Positions 35,425-43,456 of a stretch of 64,000 nt of DNA are shown in pieces. The stretch is from Vibrio owensii CAIM 1854 = LMG 25443. Its GTDB lineage: Bacteria > Pseudomonadota > Gammaproteobacteria > Enterobacterales > Vibrionaceae. The stretch is taken from contig NZ_JPRD01000049.1 of assembly GCF_000817815.1 (NCBI RefSeq), positions 121,817-185,816 of the forward strand, given 5' to 3'. The notes under the pieces are model-generated. The model did no database searches, was not told where the DNA came from, and worked only from the letters and a program-made list of their open reading frames with translations. The first letter of the stretch is position 1, and every line of letters begins with the position of its first letter. The translations under genes and the position numbers were made by a program.

Positions 35425-36159
35425 TTACCTTTCTGGCGGCAACGCCCTCGCTGCCTGCAACACATGCAAAATGATACGCTGCTTATCCTTTTCGACTCGG
35501 TGGGCCGGAGCCATCACAGAGACTGCACCAATCAGCTTACTTCCTTTCATGACTGGTGCGCTGATGCCAGATACACCAGGATCAATTTCTGATGTACTAA
35601 CAGCGTATCCGTTCTTACGGATGGTGCTGAGCTCTTGTTCCCACTCGCTGAGACGATGATCTTGCCCAAAATGACGCAAGATTTTTTCGCAACGGCTTTG
35701 AGGCATGAAAGCCAGCATCACCTTAGATGAGGCGCCACGAAGCAATGGTTGACTTTGACCCTGGACGTAGCTGCATCGAAGCGCCTGCATACTCTCTTTT
35801 TGTCTGACACAAAGCGCACGATAACCAGATGGCACCATATAAGCCGCCATTTCACCCGTTTGTTGAACCAAGCGAGCAAGGATGGTTTCCACCATATCCA
35901 AACCGTGCTGAGCGGTTTCATAGCTGTGCATTAACAGCAGGGCGGCAGGACCAACTACAAATGTTTTGTCGTGTACGCTTTCTTCAATCAGGTTCCACTC
36001 TTTGAGTAGCTTCAAGTGTCGATAAAGACTGCTCAAAGGTACATTCAGTTGTTCACTGAGCGTTTTCGCAGAGACTGGGAACTGACTAACTGCGACTTGC
36101 ATTAGCAATTGCAGCGCCTTTTCGTTTACCTGATTAGCGTTGGCTTTGTTTGTCGTCAT
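35425..36159 (-). CDS. IclR-family transcriptional regulator
   Basis: A 244-residue IclR-type regulator. The N-terminal winged helix (QFPVSAKTLSEQLNVPLSSL with the following YRHLKLLKEWNL) is followed by an effector-binding GAF-like domain with the family hallmark GVSGISAPVMKGSKLIGAVSV. It is cotranscribed with the arginase-fold protein (6-base gap), which may share or compete for its effector. A palindrome 83 bases upstream of the start is a candidate autoregulatory site. Confidence 0.9.
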   Translation of the reverse strand: MTTNKANANQVNEKALQLLMQVAVSQFPVSAKTLSEQLNVPLSSLYRHLKLLKEWNLIEESVHDKTFVVGPAALLLMHSYETAQHGLDMVETILARLVQQTGEMAAYMVPSGYRALCVRQKESMQALRCSYVQGQSQPLLRGASSKVMLAFMPQSRCEKILRHFGQDHRLSEWEQELSTIRKNGYAVSTSEIDPGVSGISAPVMKGSKLIGAVSVMAPAHRVEKDKQRIILHVLQAARALPPER

Positions 36160-36607
36160 GAGCGTGTTGTAACGTGATAATGGGTAGGCAACAACTATAA
36201 TTCTTAATAGCTGAGAAAAGGAAAATAATTAGAAATGGATATTCTCACACAGTGAGAAAATAGCCTATTAATGTTTTCTTTGCCTGAGTTGGGTGCCAAC
36301 GGGAATCTGACTGACAAGGTATCCATGTCTCTATGAACGACTTGGGAAGAAGGGAGATAGGCAAATTTTGTGTGAATTTCTCTTCACTCATCTCTATGAA
36401 AGCAAGAATGTTGATACACTCTGTCTCTGAAATGAGCCATGTATCAATAACTCATTGTTATGTTTGCACCTTTGTAGCTTGTTAACCATACTCAATCTGT
36501 AGCGCTGATTAATGCCTCTGCTTACTCTGGAGTGTTTTAAGTGTTTGATGAGTAAGTGTTAATGGCTTTCTTCTTCCTTGTTCTTAAAGATAAGAGATAA
36601 CTTCTAG
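36160..36607. other. 448-base divergent intergenic region
   Basis: Lies between the iclR-type gene and the EAL gene. It holds the palindrome at 36242-36258; ATAAC-N5-GTTAT near 36447 and a distant TTTGCCT/AGGCAAA pair (36280 and 36359) are weaker. No reading frame or riboswitch that I recognise, including the cyclic di-GMP (GEMM) type. Confidence 0.5.
36242..36258. promoter_or_regulatory. Candidate IclR operator
   Basis: TTCTCAC-ACA-GTGAGAA is a perfect 7-bp dyad with a 3-base centre, 83 bases before the IclR-type start and 350 bases before the EAL gene. Size and symmetry fit a dimeric regulator. Confidence 0.5.
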
Positions 36608-38074
36608 ATGATAAATAAAGAGCTTTTTAAAAAAGCCATCATATACTTGCTCCCGTTACCTCTTATCGTCGCGGAGGTGTTCTATTTAGCGCATCAAAGC
36701 GTCCAGCGAAATCTAGACCATATTCTTGATAAAAACCTCCAAGTTGCGGATGAAATTCTGTTTCAAATAGAGACAGAGAATCGGACCGCTCTGATTAATC
36801 CGGAAAGTTGTGAAGCGATACAAAAAAATTTGATGTTTGAAAGGCACATCGACGAGACCCTGATTGTAAAAGATGGCCAGATTATTTGCTCCTCGAAGTT
36901 AGGAGCAATGGATCGTCCGATGGACAATTATGTCCAGCTATATCGTAAAGGAGAGCTCACTTTAGGCCATATTACAGGCTACCCTGACCAAGTCTTATTT
37001 CTGATCACACCAAAAGAGGATGCTCCGGAATACCAAGCCGTTACTATCGTTGATAGAGACCACTTTGGCGCGACTATTGGCTATCGTAGTGATGTACGTT
37101 TAAAGCGTTCGGCCATGTTTGTTGGTAAGGATTCTGCACCTAAAGATGCTTCTATGAAGGGCGAAAATGCCGTGTCGCTCGGCTCCTCAAAGCTGTTTGA
37201 TTATAAGGCATTAGTGGAAGCCAGTGACTTTTACGTTGAGCAAAAACGCTTTTCTTATATCGTTTCTGCCATTCCTATTTTGCTCGCGTTTTACCTTTTG
37301 ATCTTCATAATTAATCGCTTTATCGACCCTCAGCGAAGTCTTGTCTCCGAACTTAAAAAAGCACTGAAGAAGCGTGAACTCGTGTTGTATTACCAACCTC
37401 AAGTAGATACCAGTACGGGAGAGACGTTTGGTTATGAAGCCTTGATCCGCTGGCCGCATAAACTGCGAGGCTTCATCTCTCCTGATGAATTTGTACCTGC
37501 GGCAGAAGAGAGCGGCTTGGTTGAATTGCTTACCGACTTTGTCTTGGATAGAGCGTGTGAGGACTTCTCAAAGGAAAAGTTTGATCATCCGATTCATCTT
37601 GGTGTGAATGTCCCTCCGGGCTATTTCACGGGTTCTCATATAATAAGAAAAATTGAAACGATTCATCGCAAGTTGAAAGCGTACAACGTTGACCTCAGCA
37701 TTGAGATTACCGAAAGGCAATTGATTGATGGCAACGCACGCAACCATATTACAGCGTTAAGGCTACATGGTATTCAGGTGCTCATTGATGACTTTGGTAC
37801 AGGGCAGACCGCACTGGCGGTACTTCAACACATGAAGGTTGATTATCTGAAGATAGATAAATGCTTCATAGACACAATTGGTATTGAGAGCGTGAATTCT
37901 ACAGTATTAAATGCGATTGTGCGTTTAGCAGGGGATTTGCGAGTCGATTTGATTGCCGAAGGTGTAGAAACCCGAGAGCAGGCGGCATATTTAAACATGC
38001 TTGGCGTGAAACTGCATCAAGGGTATTTATATGCCAAACCACTCCCATACGCAGAAGTGGTCGGCAGTAAATAG
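36608..38074 (+). CDS. CSS-motif EAL cyclic di-GMP phosphodiesterase
   Basis: A 488-residue inner-membrane protein. Helices at about 9-28 and 218-240 enclose a periplasmic CSS-motif domain (Cys94-Ser-Ser, IICSSKLGA); in the E. coli family redox state of conserved cysteines regulates the enzyme. The C-terminal EAL domain is complete: YEALIRW (E277-L279), the Asn of LGVNVPP, EITERQLID, DDFGTG, KIDK, and AEGVET. It should hydrolyse cyclic di-GMP to pGpG. The loop after DDFGTG is unusual (QTALAVLQ for YSSLxxL). Opposing activity to the cyclase at 27.2 kb, though unlinked. Confidence 0.92.
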   Translation: MINKELFKKAIIYLLPLPLIVAEVFYLAHQSVQRNLDHILDKNLQVADEILFQIETENRTALINPESCEAIQKNLMFERHIDETLIVKDGQIICSSKLGAMDRPMDNYVQLYRKGELTLGHITGYPDQVLFLITPKEDAPEYQAVTIVDRDHFGATIGYRSDVRLKRSAMFVGKDSAPKDASMKGENAVSLGSSKLFDYKALVEASDFYVEQKRFSYIVSAIPILLAFYLLIFIINRFIDPQRSLVSELKKALKKRELVLYYQPQVDTSTGETFGYEALIRWPHKLRGFISPDEFVPAAEESGLVELLTDFVLDRACEDFSKEKFDHPIHLGVNVPPGYFTGSHIIRKIETIHRKLKAYNVDLSIEITERQLIDGNARNHITALRLHGIQVLIDDFGTGQTALAVLQHMKVDYLKIDKCFIDTIGIESVNSTVLNAIVRLAGDLRVDLIAEGVETREQAAYLNMLGVKLHQGYLYAKPLPYAEVVGSK

Positions 38075-38078
38075 GGCT

Positions 38079-39527
38079 TTAATCGATGTAACCCTTGTAC
38101 CACTGAGTTTGATCATCGAACTTAAACTCAAGATAGTTATGAATGCTATCCAAGCCATCTTCTTGATAGTGAGAAACATAAAGAAGCTGGCTTAGGTTCT
38201 CTTTGGCAATTAGCTCTAGCGTGTTTTTCACCAGCACTCGCCCCAAGTAGTCCAAGCCTTGGTATGGTTCATCCAAAATCAACAGCGTCGGTTGTTTTAC
38301 AATGGCTCGTGCAATCAGTAGTAAACGTTGTTGCCCGTATTCGAGTTGCTTAAAAGAGGTTTTCTCGTACTGCTCCATGTGGAGAATCGACAGCCATTCT
38401 TTCGCGATGTTGATTTCTTTTTTACTTGGCTGGGAATAGAGACCAATTGAGTCATAAAATCCGGATAAGATCACCTCTAAAGCGCTGCAATTGACGCGAT
38501 ATTGGAGGTGCAATGCCGAAGACACCATACCAATATGTTGTTTGATTTCCCAAATGGTCTCGCCAGTGCCGCGTTTTTTACCAAAGATGTGGATGTCGTT
38601 ACTGTAACACTGTGGATGGTCGCCAAAGATCAGTCCCAATAACGTGCTTTTCCCGCAACCATTTGGTCCTTTCACTTGCCAGTGTTGACCTTTATCGATA
38701 CGCCAGTTTAGGTCGGTGAAAATGGTCTTCTCGGTGTATTCCACTTTCCCGTTTTTTATCTCAAAGATAGGATTATCGAAGTGCGTTGAATGTTGATGCT
38801 GACGAATCAACGTCATCATCTCTTCGCTTTGTTTTTCAGACTGGGATTTGATCTGTGCGATGATAGGGTGTTTATCCCAGCTTTGCTTGTCCATGGTGCT
38901 ATCGAGTTTGCCACCATTAAACAGCGCAATACGCTCTATCCAGTCAGGCATGTCAGATTCACGAGAGAAGGTAATCAGCATTTGTACTGATTGAGAGAGT
39001 GTTTGAAGGTAAGTAGCCAATGACGCACGGTGAGCGATATCTAAACCAGTGAATGGGTTATCTAGCAGGACGAGGTCAGGTTTAGCCGCAAGCGCTCGGC
39101 CAAGCATAATGCGTCGTGTTTCGCCTGTTGAAAGCACTCGAAAACCGCTTTCAGTTAAGTGTGAAAGGTCGAGATCTTCAATCAGAGTCTGTGTGAAGAC
39201 TTCATCTTGGCAGACTTCAAAAATCAACTGGTAAACGGAACTGCCTTGGTCAATACAGTCAAGAAAGTCGGTATCGTCCTTTTCTATCTCGAGTTCCAAC
39301 AATCGTTGTTGCTCGGAAAGGGATACCTGAGTAATATGGCAACCCTCAATGTTCAGTTGACCGGATTCAGGCTTAATTTCTCCGCACAGTAAGTCACCAA
39401 GCATCGAACTAATATCGCCCTCAGAGCTAAAAATACCCCATGACTGTCCGGCTTCAATCTGCCAATCGTCGATAGAGAGAGTAGAAGTGTTTTCCTTTGC
39501 AGTGAGCTGATGAAATTGAATCGGCAT
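38079..39527 (-). CDS. modF: ModF-like double ATP-binding cassette protein
   Basis: A 482-residue protein of two ABC ATPase domains without a membrane domain, following E. coli ModF (PhrA) by recall, including SNDIHIFGKKRGTGETIWEI, then KQHIGMVSSALHLQYRVNC. The second domain (about 250-482) is complete: GPNGCGKSTLL, LEYGQQRLLLIARAI and LLILDEPYQGLD. The first domain has lost its Walker A (SSEGDISS) and its Walker B Glu (LLDNPFTGLD) but keeps the signature LSTGETRRIMLGRAL, so only one composite site is probably active. ModF's role is not established. No mod transport genes are nearby. Confidence 0.88.
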   Translation of the reverse strand: MPIQFHQLTAKENTSTLSIDDWQIEAGQSWGIFSSEGDISSMLGDLLCGEIKPESGQLNIEGCHITQVSLSEQQRLLELEIEKDDTDFLDCIDQGSSVYQLIFEVCQDEVFTQTLIEDLDLSHLTESGFRVLSTGETRRIMLGRALAAKPDLVLLDNPFTGLDIAHRASLATYLQTLSQSVQMLITFSRESDMPDWIERIALFNGGKLDSTMDKQSWDKHPIIAQIKSQSEKQSEEMMTLIRQHQHSTHFDNPIFEIKNGKVEYTEKTIFTDLNWRIDKGQHWQVKGPNGCGKSTLLGLIFGDHPQCYSNDIHIFGKKRGTGETIWEIKQHIGMVSSALHLQYRVNCSALEVILSGFYDSIGLYSQPSKKEINIAKEWLSILHMEQYEKTSFKQLEYGQQRLLLIARAIVKQPTLLILDEPYQGLDYLGRVLVKNTLELIAKENLSQLLYVSHYQEDGLDSIHNYLEFKFDDQTQWYKGYID

Positions 39528-39743
39528 TGTGTCTGTCTTCCATGATTTATTGTTATCTTGCTCCTAGTTATAACAAGTCTTGAGTCTTCATAGAACGAAT
39601 TGATGTGCGGATTTTTTCGTCGATTGCGATAAGTGCGGAGTTGGTCAGTAAATCTATAGGAAAGTGAAAGGTAAGAGTACGTAGTGGGGGAGCAAACCAA
39701 GAGGGAACAAGCTGTTCTGTATTTCACAAGATTCAAAACGACG

Positions 39744-39771
39744 AAAGCCCGTTGATTTCTCAACGGGCTTT
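39744..39771 (-). terminator. Terminator-like hairpin paired with the tRNA remnant
   Basis: AAAGCCCGTTGA pairs with TCAACGGGCTTT around TTTC. It resembles the terminator after tRNA-Ser and lies after the CCACATT remnant, so it is probably its duplicated copy. Confidence 0.75.
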
Positions 39772-39774
39772 CTA

Positions 39775-39800
39775 AATGTGGGGGGAGTTCGGGGACGCCT
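39775..39800 (-). pseudogene. Possible remnant of a second tRNA-Ser 3' end
   Basis: Read on the minus strand, CTCCCCCCACATTTAG followed by a terminator aligns with CTCTCCGCCACATTCCAG plus terminator after the intact tRNA-Ser. The remaining tRNA body is not recognisable. This suggests an old duplication or a decayed integration scar. Confidence 0.4.
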
Positions 39801-39859
39801 AGTCTGGGCTTGCATTCAAGGAGGGATTTGGGTTAATCCCTTTAAATCACTGAAATACG

Positions 39860-39891
39860 AAAGAGCCCGCTAATCTCTTAGCGGGCTCTTT
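39860..39891 (-). terminator. Terminator of tRNA-Ser(UGA)
   Basis: AAAGAGCCCGCTAA pairs with TTAGCGGGCTCTTT around TCTC, just downstream of the tRNA 3' end on the minus strand. Confidence 0.88.
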
Positions 39892-39900
39892 ACTGGAATG

Positions 39901-39991
39901 TGGCGGAGAGATAGGGATTTGAACCCTAGATACGCTATTAACGTATGCCGGTTTTCAAGACCGGTGCTTTCAACCACTCAGCCATCTCTCC
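39901..39991 (-). tRNA. tRNA-Ser(UGA)
   Basis: A 91-nt type II tRNA including an encoded CCA. The acceptor stem GGAGAGA pairs with TCTCTCC, discriminator G. The anticodon stem-loop CCGGT-CTTGAAA-ACCGG carries anticodon TGA, read with UCN serine codons. A long variable arm (CATACGTTAATAGCGTAT) is diagnostic of Ser. A strong promoter lies 12 bases upstream and a terminator follows. Confidence 0.97.
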
Positions 39992-40321
39992 GTTGCGGGA
40001 CGTATAATAGGGTGAGGTAGAAACGTTGTAAAGCATTGTTTTAATGAAAAAGAACTGTTTGCTTGTTTTGTGGTCACATCCATAGAGAGGATTGGTACGA
40101 AAGAGCATCAAAAAGGGTAGTTGTTACAGTATTTTGTAGATTATTTACTTTATGTTGTGGTTACTTAATAAAATAGTGTTTTATTGCTATCTTTATGAAA
40201 AGTAAGAAGTAAATGACTTTGAGTATACATGTGTTCGCCCGAAAGTATTTGCAACATAGTGTGAGTTAATTCAAAATTAACTGGTATAGCCAGTTGTGCT
40301 TGAATTTATCGAAGGGTTTTT
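39992..40321. other. 330-base region between tRNA-Ser and the MaoC-like gene
   Basis: Holds the tRNA promoter on the minus strand (40004-40032). The rest is AT-rich upstream DNA of the MaoC gene with no recognisable motif or reading frame. Confidence 0.5.
40004..40032 (-). promoter_or_regulatory. Promoter of tRNA-Ser(UGA)
   Basis: TTTACA (-35, 40027-40032) and TATTAT (-10, 40004-40009), each 5 of 6 to consensus, separated by exactly 17 bases. A GC-rich discriminator (CGTCCCGC) follows, typical of stringently controlled stable RNA promoters. Confidence 0.85.
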
Positions 40322-41002
40322 ATGAAAGTCACGAATCTATTTAAAGACAAAGTTGGTGCGATTTCCGCTCACCAATCAGAGTTTATGAATTGGATGTCTC
40401 CAACGCTACGCGATTATTGGGGTGACTTTTTAGGTCGAGCACAAAGCAGCTTCTTATTTTCTAAAGTGCGTGATCACCAGCAGCCAGCTGTAAATGAGGA
40501 AGTCATTTCTCAACCAGATCCAATTGTCCTAAAACCTGAAGCGCAAGTTCTATTTGATGAGCTAAGCGAGAAAGTGGGCGAAGTGATTCATGTGGGTGAT
40601 TGGGTTCATGTATCTCAAGAGCGTATCAACCAATTTGGCTCGGTAACTGAAGATATGCAATGGATTCATACTGACCCAGAACGTGCTTCAACAGAGTCCC
40701 CATTTAAAACTACGATTGCTCATGGTTTCCTTACGTTGGCACTTCTGCCTAAGTTGACCGATTCTGTTGATCCAGAAAATCCAATGTTCCCAACAGCGAA
40801 ATTGGTGGTGAATCTAGGTCTGAACCAAGTACGTTTCCCGTACCCAGTGAAAGCAGGCAACAACGTACGTGCGTCAAGTACACTAACTAAAATCACGCCA
40901 ATCAAGAAAGGTCTTGAGATTGAGCGTGAAATCAAAGTAGAAATTGAAGGCATTCGTCGACCAGGCGCTGTGGTTGTTTCAGTGATTCAATTGCACTTCT
41001 AA
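40322..41002 (+). CDS. MaoC-like (R)-enoyl-CoA hydratase
   Basis: A 226-residue protein with an N-terminal extension (about 80 residues) and a hot-dog MaoC domain. The catalytic pair is visible in DMQWIHTDPERA (Asp and His) and TIAHGFLTLAL (His), the usual hydratase-2 signature. Such enzymes hydrate trans-2-enoyl-CoA to (R)-3-hydroxyacyl-CoA, feeding PHA synthesis or beta-oxidation. No pha genes are nearby. The N-terminal extension may be a protein-contact region. Monocistronic, with a bidirectional terminator. Confidence 0.88.
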   Translation: MKVTNLFKDKVGAISAHQSEFMNWMSPTLRDYWGDFLGRAQSSFLFSKVRDHQQPAVNEEVISQPDPIVLKPEAQVLFDELSEKVGEVIHVGDWVHVSQERINQFGSVTEDMQWIHTDPERASTESPFKTTIAHGFLTLALLPKLTDSVDPENPMFPTAKLVVNLGLNQVRFPYPVKAGNNVRASSTLTKITPIKKGLEIEREIKVEIEGIRRPGAVVVSVIQLHF

Positions 41003-41022
41003 TTGCATTCTAAGATTCAAAC

Positions 41023-41056
41023 AAAAAAAGAGAGCCGAATTTGGCTCTCTTTTTTT
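41023..41056. terminator. Bidirectional terminator between MaoC-like and PstS-like genes
   Basis: AAAAAAAGAGAGCC pairs with GGCTCTCTTTTTTT around GAATTT; A and T runs on both sides suit both convergent genes. Confidence 0.9.
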
Positions 41057-41067
41057 ATGTCTGCGGT

Positions 41068-41895
41068 TTATTGATTAAAGCTTTTTACTGGTGTGTAGCC
41101 GTAATCTGCAATCGCTTTTTGACCTTGTTCCGATTTCAGGAACTTCACGAAGTCTTTGCTGGCTTTATCCAGACCATCGACCTTGTACAGAACCAAGAAT
41201 GGACGCGCCAATTTGTACTTGTGGTTAGCGATGTTGCTCGCCGTTGGATCCGTGCCTTCAAACTGAATGGCTTTTATTGATCGATCAACAGAGCCAACCG
41301 AGATAAAGCCAATCGCATGTGGGTTATGGTTGACAATGGTTTTCACCATGCTGTTGCTGTTTACCACAAGGTTGTTTGGGTTAATGTCTGAAACCAAACG
41401 GTTGTTGATGATCTTGGTAAGACCTAGCAAACTTTCAAAGCTGTAACGAGAGCCAGAAGAAGCTTCACGTGTTACCACGGCGATAGGTTGATCGTTGCCG
41501 CCGACTTGTTTCCAGTTGTCGACTTTACCTTTGTAGATATCAAACAATTGTTGTTCCGAAAGGTTGGCTACAGAGTTAGTGCGGTTAACAACAACGGCAA
41601 GACCATCATAAGCGATAGGGAATACGTTGAGGTCTTCGCCTTTCTCGCTTTCCGTTAGGTAGCGCGAGCTCATGCCAATCTCAACCACGCCTTTGTTCAC
41701 CATCGTGATGCCTGCGCTTGAGCCAATACCCTGAACGGCAATGTAATCATCAGGGTGCGTTTTATTATACTCTTCAGCCAATACATCCATTACGCGTGCA
41801 ACAGAGGTTGAACCTGAAATATTGACTTCTTTTGCCATAGCAGAAGGAAGGGACAGAGCCATGGCTAGTAAGGTCGCCACAGAAAGACGTAACAT
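41068..41895 (-). CDS. PstS-like phosphate-binding periplasmic protein (orphan)
   Basis: A 275-residue solute-binding protein with a signal peptide (MLRLSVATLLAMALSLPSAM). The phosphate-binding family motifs are NISGSTSVARVM, GIGSSAGITMV and VTREASSGSRYSFE, matching the TIGR02136-type PstS. There is no pstCAB operon next to it, so it is an orphan receptor or works with a distant transporter. The start at 41895 has GGAG 6 bases upstream; a second in-frame ATG at 41907 places that site inside the gene. No convincing Pho box was seen. A perfect FNR-type box lies 112 bases upstream. Confidence 0.9.
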   Translation of the reverse strand: MLRLSVATLLAMALSLPSAMAKEVNISGSTSVARVMDVLAEEYNKTHPDDYIAVQGIGSSAGITMVNKGVVEIGMSSRYLTESEKGEDLNVFPIAYDGLAVVVNRTNSVANLSEQQLFDIYKGKVDNWKQVGGNDQPIAVVTREASSGSRYSFESLLGLTKIINNRLVSDINPNNLVVNSNSMVKTIVNHNPHAIGFISVGSVDRSIKAIQFEGTDPTASNIANHKYKLARPFLVLYKVDGLDKASKDFVKFLKSEQGQKAIADYGYTPVKSFNQ

Positions 41896-42006
41896 ATTTA
41901 ACTCCATATACGGTATATAGCAGCGCTCATCATATTTCGTTCAGGTTACACTTTTGTGAATGCAGATTGATATCCATAGCGAATGATCGATTGCGCTCGC
42001 TTTATG

Positions 42007-42020
42007 TTGATAACTATCAA
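42007..42020. promoter_or_regulatory. Perfect FNR-type box
   Basis: TTGAT-AACT-ATCAA matches the FNR consensus TTGAT-N4-ATCAA at all 10 positions. It lies between the PstS-like gene (112 bases from its start) and the 42195 gene (175 bases). The same stretch partly resembles a Fur box (13 of 19), but the FNR match is better. Confidence 0.6.
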
Positions 42021-42194
42021 TAATATCGGGTGGGTGGGTTTTACTGATTTGAAGCGAAAGAGGTGACGCAGTTAGCTTTTCGGCATCAAATGGGATGCTA
42101 TTCTAGGTTTGAGCGGGCGCATGCCCCGATGGTGATTTCTGCCTCTCTCAGGCACTTGGGTATATACTAAGAACAACATATCAGGAGTACGCTC

Positions 42195-42551
42195 ATGTCC
42201 GTGTCTCAAATGGCGACCAGTCGCTTGCACAAGTTGGTTCAAATGCTCTGCGCTAGGCGCAATGTAAATTTGCCAGTCGAAGCGCTAGGGAAGTGCTTAT
42301 ACGAGCCTGTAGAGAACGGTGTCGAGCTTTATCATGCGCACTTCTTACTTGATTCACAACACAGTGAATACACGTCTCCCATCGCTAAAATTCTATTTGA
42401 TGCTAAAACTCAGCTTTGGTGCTTTTATGTGCCGATCTATCGTGAAGAAGAATTGGTCTGGGTACCTTATGAAAAGCTACCGAGTAGTGAAACGCTTGAG
42501 GTGCTTCTCGCCGAATTAGAAAGCGACCCTCAAGCGTGTTTCTGGGATTAA
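42195..42551 (+). CDS. Conserved hypothetical protein, possibly DUF3024-like
   Basis: A 118-residue cytoplasmic protein. The C-terminal half (KILFDAKTQLWCFYVPIYRE, then EVLLAELESDPQACFWD) resembles DUF3024, a small family of unknown function, but the match is by eye only. AGGAG lies 7 bases before the ATG. Confidence 0.65.
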   Translation: MSVSQMATSRLHKLVQMLCARRNVNLPVEALGKCLYEPVENGVELYHAHFLLDSQHSEYTSPIAKILFDAKTQLWCFYVPIYREEELVWVPYEKLPSSETLEVLLAELESDPQACFWD

Positions 42552-42589
42552 CAGATTTCTCAACCTGCTGGTGCGTAACGTGCTAATCG

Positions 42590-43384
42590 TTACTTTGCGA
42601 TTTGGCTACGAAACTCTTTTGGCGTAATGCTGTAAATCGATTTAAATGCTGTACTGAAGTGGGCGGCACTCTTAAAGCCTGATTCAAATGCAATCTGAGT
42701 GATCGATTTCTGCGATACGCGCAGTTGTGTCGCTGCGTGGTTAATACGTTTCACCTTCAAAATGTGCGAGAACGAGAGGTTTTCCGCGGCCAACCTACGT
42801 TTTAATGTCGCGATGGACATGCTCATGTGCGTGGCTAAGGCTTCTAAGGTGATGTCTTTCTCAATGTTCTTTTCGATGTACTTAATTGCCTTCTGAGAGG
42901 CGGTTAGGCTGCTTGCATCATCAATGATTGACAGAATGTCCGGCTGCACTTCGACCATCAATGAGAGTAGGGCGAGGGCAATATGACCTTGAGCATACTG
43001 AGGTGCTTTATTGTCTGCTAACTCAATTAACGTGTCTTTAAGCTGTGCAATGGATGATTGGCTTTCTGAAGAGAAAGGGTAGAAGCGGCGCTCTTCGGTC
43101 TCTGACTGCACATTAGGATGCACAGATTTAAACTCACTAAACAAACTAATATCAAAGACGAGTGCAAGTGCTTTGAAATTGCCTGGTTTGGCTTCAGCAC
43201 TGCGCAAATCTGCGGAGTTATAAAGCGTAAAGTCTCCTGCGTTTAGTTCAATTTGTTCACCACTAGGCTGATTAATAACGAGTGAGCCTTCTTCAACAAC
43301 GTATAAGCCGTTGTGTGTAGCGGTGTAGCGTTCACTTTTGCGAGCAGTGAAGTGATTAAAGCGAATGATCTCAATGTTCGGCAT
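42590..43384 (-). CDS. AraC-family transcriptional regulator
   Basis: A 264-residue regulator with an N-terminal cupin-type sensing domain (VEEGSLVINQPSGEQIELNA, then GDFTLYNS) and two C-terminal helix-turn-helix motifs (DITLEALATHMSMSIATLKR and QIAFESGFKSAAHFSTAF, ending FKSIYSITPKEFR). The ATG at 43384 is preferred; a longer frame runs back through the rnb terminator. The target is unknown. It stands alone downstream of rnb. Confidence 0.88.
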   Translation of the reverse strand: MPNIEIIRFNHFTARKSERYTATHNGLYVVEEGSLVINQPSGEQIELNAGDFTLYNSADLRSAEAKPGNFKALALVFDISLFSEFKSVHPNVQSETEERRFYPFSSESQSSIAQLKDTLIELADNKAPQYAQGHIALALLSLMVEVQPDILSIIDDASSLTASQKAIKYIEKNIEKDITLEALATHMSMSIATLKRRLAAENLSFSHILKVKRINHAATQLRVSQKSITQIAFESGFKSAAHFSTAFKSIYSITPKEFRSQIAK

Positions 43385-43412
43385 ATTCGTTCTTATCTTT
43401 CTTGTATGACAT

Positions 43413-43441
43413 ACAAAAAAGGCGCTCATTTGAGCACCTTT
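43413..43441 (-). terminator. Terminator of rnb
   Basis: On the minus strand AAAGGTGCTCA pairs with TGAGCGCCTTT (one G-U) around AA and runs into T residues, 16 bases after the rnb stop. Confidence 0.8.
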
Positions 43442-43456
43442 AAACTTCAATCGGTA

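Noticed and set aside
36160..36607. Cyclic di-GMP (GEMM) riboswitch before the EAL gene
   Set aside because: The GEMM core and tetraloop receptor pattern are not present.
41908..42000. Pho box upstream of the PstS-like gene
   Set aside because: No pair of CTGTCAT-like repeats with the required spacing; TTCAC-N4-GTGTAA is not a Pho box.
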